Below, one piece after another: positions 25,382 through 32,797 of a stretch of DNA of 37,536 nt. The position numbers were made by a program, and so were the translations under genes. Positions within the stretch are counted from its first letter, which is position 1. Each line of letters starts with the position of its first letter. The notes below the pieces were generated by a model. It was not told the DNA's origin and did not search any database. It worked only from the letters and a program-made list of their open reading frames with translations. The stretch comes from Longitalea arenae (GTDB lineage: Bacteria; Bacteroidota; Bacteroidia; Chitinophagales; Chitinophagaceae), in contig NZ_JAFFJX010000029.1 of NCBI RefSeq assembly GCF_016924755.1, positions 1 through 37,536 on the forward strand. The letters are read 5' to 3'.

Positions 25382-26159
25382 ATATATTGGGCAGGTTTGC
25401 TTCATGGCTTCGTAATTTTCATAATTCGCAAAGCACAATAATTGCCAATTGATTCCACATTATAGCCCGGCAGTTCCGGGCTTTAATGTGTCAGTAGATG
25501 CCTCCTACCGAGTCAGCAATAGGATTTACACACCTATATTCCATTTATTGCGCATTGCGTTCCCGTCTCCTTTAGTTGGAGAAAAAAATAGTGGCGGCCT
25601 GCACAATTACTGCAATATTTCAGCGCATCTTTTAGGGTCTGGGGCTTACGTTATATACAGAAGTCCGAATAAAATGTTTTGACGTACATGGCGCTAGGCC
25701 GGCGGTGAATTTCTCACAAGCCATGGAATGCTTTCATACGATTCTCTGGATCGCACTCGCATTATTAAATTCATAAAATCGCGATTAAGCCCAGGGCGGC
25801 GGCGGATTGAAACTCAGAAATCGCAAATACGCTCCTTTTTTTACTTCACGATAACAAATGTCGTATTAGAAATGGAATTGGGGCACTTGTTTGGGTCTGT
25901 AAGCAAGTAGTTGCTGGGACTAGCGAAATGACAAGGCGATCGAATGAGACAAGAAGACAGGTATATTAGATAGATCCAACTATCTAATGGGTAATTTACG
26001 ACTTAGTAACAATTAAATCGTTTGTTCCCTATCATTAAGAAAAAAAACCAGTTACAATACGAGTCTTTTCTAATGAAAAAACTGAGACTGGTTATAATGT
26101 GAGGATACTGCGCGTGTTTAATCTGGACTTTGTTACGATCGTAAAAATGCCACTAGAAT
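25382..26159. other. Long non-coding stretch with one strong dyad
   Basis: Nothing recognisable as a gene in about 780 bases. Short frames on the plus strand (25449-25682, 25728-25910) have no family motif, no partner and atypical composition. The one clear structure is the hairpin at 25456-25490. A weaker inverted repeat, AACCAGT near 26046 and ACTGGTT near 26090, flanks a 38-base spacer. Confidence 0.5.
25456..25490 (+). terminator. 35-base near-perfect hairpin downstream of the MBL hydrolase
   Basis: CACATTA, T, AGCCCGG, five-base loop CAGTT, CCGGGCT, T, TAATGTG: two 7-bp stems separated by a single T-T mismatch. It begins 75 bases after the MBL stop codon and is the only structure there. 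It could be its terminator although no T-run follows, or the end of a small repeat element. Confidence 0.55.
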
Positions 26160-26438
26160 TTACAACTTTCTTGTTTGTTCACCTTCTTTAGCAGCCATCA
26201 TCAGCAATTTTTTGGCATCATAGCCGATCAGATCTGCTAGTTTATAAATTTCTTCGAGTTTCCACATCGCCGGGTTCTCAGTTAGTTTCTTCATCCGATT
26301 GTTATTTGTGCGAAATTCTTTTGCTATAGTGCTATGAGGGATCCACTCAAATATTTCTGTAAATTTTTTAATTTCCCCAGATCTAAGGAGACTTTTTATT
26401 GTATCGAATCGTGCATCAGTCATTTCCGCACAGATCAT
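26160..26438 (-). CDS. Small putative DNA-binding protein
   Basis: A 92-residue protein: ARFDTIKSLLRSGEIKKFTE, IFEWIPHSTIAKEFRTNNNR, then a helix pair MWKLEEIYKLADLIGYDAKK. The order (short helices, STIAKEFRTNNNRMKKL as turn-recognition helix, then a leucine-rich scaffold) resembles the Cro-like small regulators often found in Bacteroidota mobile DNA. I recognise the type but no named family. An ATG five codons in (residue 6) may be the real start. An 18-base dyad (CGGTTGT-TAAG-ACAACCG, 26462-26479) lies 23 bases upstream and could be its operator. Neighbours are an ISL3 remnant and an AAA ATPase. Confidence 0.6.
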   Translation of the reverse strand: MICAEMTDARFDTIKSLLRSGEIKKFTEIFEWIPHSTIAKEFRTNNNRMKKLTENPAMWKLEEIYKLADLIGYDAKKLLMMAAKEGEQTRKL

Positions 26439-26461
26439 AAATTAATTTATATTACAGTCAA

Positions 26462-26479
26462 CGGTTGTTAAGACAACCG
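26462..26479. promoter_or_regulatory. 18-bp dyad upstream of the small DNA-binding protein gene
   Basis: CGGTTGT and ACAACCG flank a TAAG spacer, 23 bases before the start codon at 26438. Position and symmetry fit an autoregulatory operator; this is inference only. Confidence 0.4.
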
Positions 26480-26620
26480 CAAACCACCTCTCCTAATAGA
26501 TACCGATAATATAAATTTATGATGCAGGATTCGCTTAATTAATGACGGTCGTCAGCGTTTAACATGTTTTTGACTAATTATATTTAGTCTTGTGTAAATT
26601 CCGTTGATTCTGGTTCTTCG

Positions 26621-27290
26621 TCAAGCTTGGTTGTTTACTAATCTTTTTCTTAAAAGCTCAAAACTAGCCCTACCGTACATTTGACGCTTGAATATTTTCA
26701 ACTTTAAAGCCTTCTACCGGGCCATTACTCCATGGTAATTTTACGCCATTTTCGATTGCCTCGAAATCAGAAAGTAATCCTTTTGCAAATCCTCTGATTT
26801 CTTTGACGTTTGATGACATAGCATTTTTGATCCATGCATTTAACATTGAACCGTCTTTTTTCTTGAGCATGCTTTTGAATTGCCGTATGAGTTTTGTAGC
26901 CCTTTTAATTTCTTTACTCTCCGTGCATAGGGTATTAATAAACAATTTCACTTCCTTTGATAAGCGTCCTCTATCAATATAAAAGAGATTGCTGGCTTTA
27001 GGTGGCACCCAGAATATTGTTGCCAACTGATTCGTAGTATTATTTATTTTTCCTTCCCGCAATTTTCTGACATTCTCATAGCACATTGTTGTTGATCCGT
27101 TGTACCCCATTTCTGTAATTTTCTCTAAGACTTCCTTTGTTTCAATCCTTGGATTTTCATCCAGCATTTTACTTACTGCTTCATCACAAAGGTGCATGTT
27201 GGTCGTTCTGGATGACCTCTTGGCGGGCAGAAAGTCAAATGACTTCCACTTTCTGCAATATAGATGAACTTGAAAAATGAAAAAGATAAT
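26621..27290 (-). pseudogene. ISL3-type transposase, C-terminal half, with a frameshift near 26703-26712
   Basis: The minus-strand frame is open from 27290 and starts inside the protein: VHLYCRKWKSFDFLPAKRSS, then ETKEVLEKITEMGYNGSTTM and a core ending LPWSNGPVEGF. WSNGPVEG is the signature around the catalytic Glu of ISL3-like DDE transposases. The frame then goes wrong and stops at 26670. In the next frame the missing end is intact: LKIFKRQMYGRASFELLRKR and LVNNQA, stop at 26621-26623. The N-terminal zinc finger and the first catalytic Asp are absent. The element is therefore both truncated and frameshifted, and inactive. Confidence 0.8.
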
Positions 27291-27325
27291 TTAGATGTTA
27301 CGGTTGGCGTTGTAAAGATGTCAAT

Positions 27326-28618
27326 TTATTCATTTTCAATCGGTGGGTCAAACAAATTACCTTGCATGCCTATTTTGGGTATTGCATTATATCTTCCTAT
27401 AAGATAATCCTTTTCAAACGATGCATCATTTCTTACCTCAGGATACTTTGCATGAAGAGACGACATTGAAGAATTCCCTATTTTATCCTTTTCCATAAAA
27501 AGGATTTGATCGCGTCTCAAACCTTTTTTAAGAGGATGTAAATTATGTGCGGTAAATATAATCTGAGCCCCGTTAGGATTGAACTTACTTGAATTATAAA
27601 GTTTGATCACTAAATCAAATAACAATGTATGAAGATGCGCATCTAACTCATCGATAAATAAAATCTTTCTTTTTTTTAACGATTCTAAAATTGGTCCAAT
27701 AATTCCGAAAAATCTTTGCGTACCTAATGATTCATTTTTTAATAAGTCAAAGAATACTCGGTTTGTCACTTTCGAATTTTCATCATACTCATTGTGCAAA
27801 GTCATAACTTTATAATCCATTGAACCCTCCTTAACAACCGACATAACAAAATCATAAAATGAACTTTTCGGTTTTTCGGAGTTAATTAGATGTTCTTCTA
27901 TATTCTCAATTCCTAAATCTGTTTTGCGAAATATCTCATTAATCAAACTACGGTAATCAGAGATAGCCATCAAAGATGCTGTATATTCGATTAAATTTAA
28001 GTGATCATTGTCCTTTGATATCATGAGTTCTGAAAACCATTCGGAAATGGATAAACAAATTGGGCTGTTGAACTGAGCAAGCACTGAAAGGAATAATACA
28101 TTAGGACGTGTAACTTCTGCAAATAATTCAAATTTACCTTTTAAGCCGGCTTTAAATACCTTTTCAAAGGTATAGTCTTGTTTAGCTCTAACAAACAGTT
28201 TTTCTTCCTTTCTTTTATCCGAAAAAAACAACCATTCACTTTCTACATATCTCTGGGTAACCGAAAATCCATACCTATATCGCTTTTCTTCTATATAGAA
28301 AACCACTTCAAATGAGGAAGGCTTATGCTTTGCTACTGATGATAGCAAAAAGGGTTGTACAGGAATTGACTGGTTTGATTGGCTCTCTTTTGACGAATTG
28401 AGTACGAAGAATCTGATAAAATCTATAGCCTTTATCAGATTAGACTTTCCGCTACCATTGCTTCCAAAAATTGCAAGAGACTTTAATAGATTGACTTTGC
28501 TTCCAGGTAAGGGGGAAAATTGACTTTCCTTATATTCTTTTATATTATCTGCAATGAAGTCAATTTTTAAAGGCTCCCGTATTGAAAGATAATTTTCTAC
28601 TGAGATGCTGACCAACAT
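27326..28618 (-). CDS. AAA ATPase of the RloA-like/COG1106 type (ABC-ATPase fold), possible defence protein
   Basis: 430 residues from ATG at 28618, chosen because the family begins with a phrase like LVSISVENYLSIREPLKIDF; the frame extends 18 codons upstream without similarity. Walker A is GSNGSGKSN (52-60). An ABC-type signature-like ESLGTQRFF lies at about 296-304, Walker B KILFIDELDAHLH at 318-330, and a switch His in FTAHNLHPL. This is the split ATPase of AAA_15/AAA_21 type found in RloA, OLD-related and several phage-defence proteins. It has no TOPRIM or nuclease domain of its own, and no RloB-like partner lies beside it: flanks are an ISL3 remnant and a small broken frame. A stand-alone defence role is plausible but not shown. 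Confidence 0.82.
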   Translation of the reverse strand: MLVSISVENYLSIREPLKIDFIADNIKEYKESQFSPLPGSKVNLLKSLAIFGSNGSGKSNLIKAIDFIRFFVLNSSKESQSNQSIPVQPFLLSSVAKHKPSSFEVVFYIEEKRYRYGFSVTQRYVESEWLFFSDKRKEEKLFVRAKQDYTFEKVFKAGLKGKFELFAEVTRPNVLFLSVLAQFNSPICLSISEWFSELMISKDNDHLNLIEYTASLMAISDYRSLINEIFRKTDLGIENIEEHLINSEKPKSSFYDFVMSVVKEGSMDYKVMTLHNEYDENSKVTNRVFFDLLKNESLGTQRFFGIIGPILESLKKRKILFIDELDAHLHTLLFDLVIKLYNSSKFNPNGAQIIFTAHNLHPLKKGLRRDQILFMEKDKIGNSSMSSLHAKYPEVRNDASFEKDYLIGRYNAIPKIGMQGNLFDPPIENE

Positions 28619-28798
28619 ATACCCAAATTCTTTAAAAAGGTTGCAAAGGTAATATTTGTGAAAAGTAAACAAAATAAATTTACCCTCACACCTTGTGGAT
28701 TACTTTTTTGAGCAATTTCTGAGAAAAAAGCTCAGTTTTGCTATGTAATCGCGTAAAGCAATTTGAAATGAAGGATGCCAGCGATGATTGTAAAGAGA

Positions 28799-28836
28799 AA
28801 AGCCCCCAGCAGTTCTAGGAAAACTGTTGGGGCTTT
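28799..28836 (-). terminator. Intrinsic terminator-like hairpin (minus-strand orientation)
   Basis: AAAGCCCC (28799-28806) pairs with GGGGCTTT (28829-28836); after one bulged C the stem continues with AGCAGTT/AACTGTT. On the minus strand the hairpin is followed by TTCTCTTT, T-rich as in a terminator. It implies a minus-strand transcription unit ending here, although only a broken small frame lies to the right. Confidence 0.65.
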
Positions 28837-29005
28837 GAACCAGTAAGTTGGTATACAGGTTCCGTGTTCTTATCGACCTCAAAGATAATAGTTGGATTGA
28901 TATAGTCAACTCCCACCCCGGGTAAACCGTATTTCTTTGAACAAACTCGCTCTCTTTTACACCAACGGCTACAACGCCTCCTAATCCGGATAATATTGGA
29001 GGCAT
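28815..29005 (-). pseudogene. Possible broken small gene ending in the hairpin
   Basis: From ATG at 29005 the minus-strand frame reads MPPILSGLGGVVAVGVKESE and FVQRNTVYPG. A second frame then takes over with VDYINPTIIFEVDKNTEPVY and QLTGSKPQQFS, with its stop at 28815-28817 inside the terminator stem-loop. The second part looks protein-like (regular hydrophobic alternation), and a stop just inside a terminator is typical of a real gene end. No family recognised. Confidence is low because the joining frameshift is assumed. Confidence 0.25.
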
Positions 29006-29032
29006 TTATAACCCATACAAAACAATATACAT

Positions 29033-29263
29033 ATGGGAAAAAATCAGCATGTCATTCCCCATAAGGGAAACTGGGGTGTAAAGGGAGCTGGTAACAAGAA
29101 GGTTACCGAAGTTTCTCCTACCCAAGCGCAGGCAATCGACCGCGCCAAGTCCATTGCAAAAAATCAGGGCTCCGAAGTGGTCATTCACGGGAAGAATGGT
29201 AAGATCCGTGATAAAGACAGTTACGGAAATGACCCTATTCCACCAAAAGACAACAAGCATTGA
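29033..29263 (+). CDS. DUF2188-family small protein
   Basis: A 76-residue protein matching DUF2188 along its whole length: GKNQHVIPHKGNWGVKGAGN, KKVTEVSPTQAQAIDRAKSI, EVVIHGKNGKIRDKDSYGND and PIPPKD. The family folds as a small alpha/beta unit, and its role is unknown to me. It precedes the MBL/E2-E1-JAB/patatin operon on the same strand, but a terminator-like hairpin at 29272-29301 lies in the 95-base gap. It is probably its own transcript, perhaps only partly read through. It has no Gly-Gly tail, so it does not look like a conjugated ubiquitin-like protein. Confidence 0.88.
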   Translation: MGKNQHVIPHKGNWGVKGAGNKKVTEVSPTQAQAIDRAKSIAKNQGSEVVIHGKNGKIRDKDSYGNDPIPPKDNKH

Positions 29264-29271
29264 CATTACTC

Positions 29272-29310
29272 AACCGGATAGTCATTGATGGCTGTCCGGT
29301 TTTAATTTTT
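29272..29310 (+). terminator. Intrinsic terminator after DUF2188
   Basis: AACCGGA (29272-29278) pairs with TCCGGTT (29295-29301), extended inward by AG/CT after one T-G pair, with a ten-base loop. It is followed by TTAATTTTTT. It starts 9 bases after the DUF2188 stop codon and so should end that transcript ahead of the MBL gene. Confidence 0.8.
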
Positions 29311-29358
29311 TAAGATGGAAACACACCAAATACTCAGCAACCCTATTAAAAACAACAT

Positions 29359-30516
29359 ATGGATAAGATAAAATACTACCCCGTTGGCAACGGGGATATG
29401 TCGTTGATAATATTGCGTGATGGTACCACTATCGCTATTGATTGTAATATACGTCAGACATCAGTGGATAGCACCGACGGCACCTGCTTCGATGTAAAAA
29501 AGGACGTCCTAGCTTCTATCAAAAAGCGTAATGATAATCCTTTTATAGATTCTTTCGTACTTACACATGGCGACCTGGATCATTGTCGAGGCTTTAAGAA
29601 CCACTACTACTGCGGCGATCCTAATGCCTATAGCCAAGAGGACAGGGATAACAAACTAATCCTTATCGATGAATTATGGTTTTCCCCGATGATAGCTGAG
29701 GAACACAGTAATGACGACGAAGATGCGTTCCAGCAGGAGGCAGAGCGTCGGCTGGACCTTCACATCACCGAACACCCCGATAGAAATTTACCTGGCAACA
29801 GGATACGTATCATCGGCTATGACGGCAACAAGGACTACCAGAAGCTGAACTATCTGCGACTTACGCCGGGCAAAGTGGTTAGTACGTTCAACGAAAAAGC
29901 GCAAACTACCTTTTCGCTGTTCATCCATGCCCCTTTCAAAGAAACCCTGGCGTCAGCTGAACCAGGCAAGAACACAAATAGCATCGTCTTCCAGGCAAGA
30001 TTCAAGGAGAAGGCAGATGATGACGACTTTGCGGTACTGGCTATGTTTGGTGGTGACGCAGACTATATCGCCTGGGAGATCATTGTTACCAAAACTATTG
30101 AATCTGGTAAAGCAGAGTCTGAAAAAGCACTGGATTGGGATATTTTCCTGGCTCCCCACCATTGCTCCTGGACCTTTTTCAATGAACATAATGAAAAAGA
30201 GGAAGCGAAGGAAAGCTCCCTTGAGGTACTTCGTTACCGCAGGAGCGGTGGTCTGATCATCTCTTCTAGCAAAAAAATTGAGGACGATGACGATAACCCA
30301 CCCTGTTACCTAGCGAAAACAGAATATTTGAAAGTGCTGAACAAGTCGTCAGAATTTATCAATACGGCCGAACATAAATCAGAGGAGTATCAGGAACCTA
30401 TTGAATTTACCATCTCCGCCAACGGTCCCGTGCAACCAGTCAAGTCCGATGTATCTGCTGCCCGCGGATCGGCGGGAGGTTCTGGCGCTGCAGCTATTAC
30501 TATATACCAAGGCTAG
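29359..30516 (+). CDS. ComEC/Rec2-type MBL-fold protein, first gene of a ubiquitin-like conjugation operon
   Basis: A 385-residue MBL-fold protein. FVLTHGDLDHCRGF carries the HxDxDH metal motif (His70, Asp72, Asp74, His75), the ComEC/Rec2 variant in which Asp replaces the second His. MFGGDADYIAWE (Asp233) and LAPHHCSW (His267/268) are the later ligands. TTIAIDCN is the first strand turn. The C-terminus is unusual: after the catalytic fold comes a flexible tail, ARGSAGGSGAAAITIYQG, ending in glycine. The stop is 11 bases before the E2-E1-JAB start. It may be a nuclease or phosphodiesterase, or the protein that is conjugated; both are inferences. MBL genes have been noted beside some bacterial E1/E2/JAB genes. 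Confidence 0.87.
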   Translation: MDKIKYYPVGNGDMSLIILRDGTTIAIDCNIRQTSVDSTDGTCFDVKKDVLASIKKRNDNPFIDSFVLTHGDLDHCRGFKNHYYCGDPNAYSQEDRDNKLILIDELWFSPMIAEEHSNDDEDAFQQEAERRLDLHITEHPDRNLPGNRIRIIGYDGNKDYQKLNYLRLTPGKVVSTFNEKAQTTFSLFIHAPFKETLASAEPGKNTNSIVFQARFKEKADDDDFAVLAMFGGDADYIAWEIIVTKTIESGKAESEKALDWDIFLAPHHCSWTFFNEHNEKEEAKESSLEVLRYRRSGGLIISSSKKIEDDDDNPPCYLAKTEYLKVLNKSSEFINTAEHKSEEYQEPIEFTISANGPVQPVKSDVSAARGSAGGSGAAAITIYQG

Positions 30517-30527
30517 AAAATCTGATA

Positions 30528-32774
30528 ATGTTATACAGCGCAGATTACCAGCCCTTTCGGGGGGTGTTACCAGATAGTGTAAAAGAGTGCATTGCTGAAA
30601 TAATTCAATATTTTGGCAATGCCTCCTTGCCGGTGCTTCGGCTTGACGAAGACCATATTGTTGTTCCTGTAAGTTTCCATGTGCCGCTGCCTACGCGTGG
30701 AGCGCTTGGAGGCATTGATATCCGGGAAATAGAGCCGATGTTGATCAAGATTTCGCTGTCTGAATACCCGCATAAAATGCCGATGCTGCTGAGTGACAGG
30801 AAAAACTTTCCTCACGCACAGTTACCGCATCTTTATGTGAAACGTGTGAACCAACCTGCATCGTTGTGTCTGGTAAGGAACAGTCCTAATGAGTGGTTTG
30901 CCAACAAAAGAATGTCTGATCTGCTGTCAGTGGGATTGGAATGGCTACAGAAAGCAGGCATGGGAAAGTTGGCTGACGACAATAATGAGTTTGATCCCAC
31001 AAGGTTGGAAAACTTCTATGGGACACATGTGTATAAATACAACACTTTGCATGAAACAGTGAAAGATAAGGTTCCTTTCATCAAGGGTTTACCCGCCAGC
31101 GTCCTGATGGGATGGCTTGATGAAAACGATGAGTTCGACTCCGGATATTACAGTGCTGGTCCCATTCCTTATGTTTCGCTGCCAGATACTCGTGATGCGC
31201 TTCGAAGTGTAACTGAAAAAATGAAGACGCATAAGCGGAAGTTCATGTTTTCGTTGGTTGTATGGCGGGATGACGGCCAGGCAGAAGAGAGCTATAGCAC
31301 CAGCTTGCCTGAAAACTTCGCCGCGCTGAAGCTTTATTTCACTGGCAGAGGAATTGATATCATAGCCATCCTCAATGCATACATGAAGCTAGATCTCCAA
31401 TTCCTCAACGGAATATTGATCACCTTCGCTAATAGGAGACCAAAAAAAATGGTGGGTTATGACGGTCCTTATGAGTTTACCAGCTTTATCGTCAATGCTG
31501 GAAATTTTGCCACCGGCAAGTGCCTAGACGACGCACAAGTCTGGACCCTTCAACATATAGAACCCTTCACAAAAGAACTTGGGGCAAGGCTTTCCGGGGA
31601 AAACAGAGAAGAGAAAACACTATATATAGGTGGAGGTTCCTTAGGCAGTAAAATGATCATGCATGAGGCTAGGAGTGGCAACACCGATATTAAAATAATT
31701 GACCATGACAAGTTACTTCAACACAACCTTGCCCGGCATACATTATCCAGAGAGCATGTAGGGAGAAATAAAGCGAAAGCAATCGTAACGGAATTAGAAT
31801 CGCTTTATGTATTGCAGGATACCGCTTTTAAAGCACATGCCAGCCGCATTGACCAGTCTTTTGATAAGGTTGAACCAGGTTATTCCCGAATAGTAGATAC
31901 CTCTGCCAGTCTGAGTGCCCTTAATTTTTTGACTACGGCCACTCTGCCGCCTTCTGTAATACTATCGAAATGTGAAATTGCCGATGATGGACGCCTCGGA
32001 TTTCTTTATACCGAAGGAAATAACAGAAACCCTAGAATAGATGATCTGGTATCCCTCACTTTCTTCCGCTCGCTTACTAATCCGCACCTGGCTGGTTGGC
32101 GTGAGCGAGATATGCATCGCGTCCTCACCACGCTCGATGTGGGTCTCGGATGCAGTTCCACAACGACAGTGATGCCTGATGATACCATCTCTCTGCATGC
32201 CAGCGCCTTTTCTAGGGTGTTGTACAAAAATACCGGCAACGCTGTAAGCAAAGGCGAGGGCCTGCTATACATGAATATTTGTGAAGAGGAAGACCTCCTC
32301 TCACTTTCGAGCAAAACGGAGCTGGTAAAACCGTTCAATGTACTAATGTGCGCGGCAGGTAGCGGCTGGTCTGTCAGGATAATGGCAGGTATACAGCAAC
32401 AGTTATGGGATTTGTGCAGACAAAAGGCGCCGACAGAGACTGGCGGTGTATTAATTGGCTTAGCCAACTATAAGACCAAGACGATTCATGTCTTCGATAT
32501 CATCGTAGAACCCCAGGGCAGTAAGGGTAGTTGTACAGGATTTGAAAGAGGCACAAAAGGACTACCGGAGGCGGTTGATCAAATCAAGGAGCGGTCGGGC
32601 AATACCATAGGCTATATAGGTGAATGGCACTCGCATCCTATGGACCTGGAAAAGCTCAGCGCGCAGGATATTGCCACGATTGAAGAGTTAAAGAAGATCA
32701 ATAGGAAAATCCCAATTCCTACTTGTGCCTTCGTAGTTACCAATACAAAATTATTGGCTTTTGTTTTTGAATAA
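30528..32774 (+). CDS. E2-E1-JAB triple fusion (ubiquitin-like conjugation and deconjugation enzyme)
   Basis: 748 residues. Residues 20-145: a prokaryotic E2-like fold (LIKISLSEYPHKMPMLL, then HLYVKRVNQPASLCLVRNSP with candidate catalytic Cys114, then WFANKRMSDLLSVGLEWL). Residues 160-340: a linker domain with no clear identity. Residues 360-600: a ThiF/E1 adenylation domain with nucleotide loop YIGGGSLGSKM (Gly368-Gly370, Gly373), Asp392 in IIDHDKLLQHN, Asn400 and Arg403 in HNLARH, Lys415/417, and candidate catalytic Cys542 in VGLGCSSTTT. Residues 625-748: a JAB/JAMM isopeptidase with Glu638 (TETGGVLIG), His701, His703 and Asp714 (EWHSHP-x9-D), all present. In type II CBASS, Cap2 is an E2-E1 fusion and Cap3 a separate JAB; here all three are in one chain. 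Patatin follows after 23 bases. Confidence 0.9.
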   Translation: MLYSADYQPFRGVLPDSVKECIAEIIQYFGNASLPVLRLDEDHIVVPVSFHVPLPTRGALGGIDIREIEPMLIKISLSEYPHKMPMLLSDRKNFPHAQLPHLYVKRVNQPASLCLVRNSPNEWFANKRMSDLLSVGLEWLQKAGMGKLADDNNEFDPTRLENFYGTHVYKYNTLHETVKDKVPFIKGLPASVLMGWLDENDEFDSGYYSAGPIPYVSLPDTRDALRSVTEKMKTHKRKFMFSLVVWRDDGQAEESYSTSLPENFAALKLYFTGRGIDIIAILNAYMKLDLQFLNGILITFANRRPKKMVGYDGPYEFTSFIVNAGNFATGKCLDDAQVWTLQHIEPFTKELGARLSGENREEKTLYIGGGSLGSKMIMHEARSGNTDIKIIDHDKLLQHNLARHTLSREHVGRNKAKAIVTELESLYVLQDTAFKAHASRIDQSFDKVEPGYSRIVDTSASLSALNFLTTATLPPSVILSKCEIADDGRLGFLYTEGNNRNPRIDDLVSLTFFRSLTNPHLAGWRERDMHRVLTTLDVGLGCSSTTTVMPDDTISLHASAFSRVLYKNTGNAVSKGEGLLYMNICEEEDLLSLSSKTELVKPFNVLMCAAGSGWSVRIMAGIQQQLWDLCRQKAPTETGGVLIGLANYKTKTIHVFDIIVEPQGSKGSCTGFERGTKGLPEAVDQIKERSGNTIGYIGEWHSHPMDLEKLSAQDIATIEELKKINRKIPIPTCAFVVTNTKLLAFVFE

Positions 32775-32797
32775 CTACTTTAAATTGATATAAACGT

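Noticed and set aside
25382-26159. Possible CRISPR array or small-RNA cluster in the long gap
   Set aside because: No regularly spaced direct repeats; only one hairpin and ordinary AT-rich sequence.
29033-29263. DUF2188 as the missing ubiquitin-like modifier
   Set aside because: Whole-length DUF2188 match, no Gly-Gly or small C-terminal tail, and a terminator separates it from the enzymes.
29314-29370. 18-codon frame (METHQILSNPIKNNIWIR) overlapping the MBL start, as a leader peptide
   Set aside because: Too short to support and lacks attenuator-like codons or structure.
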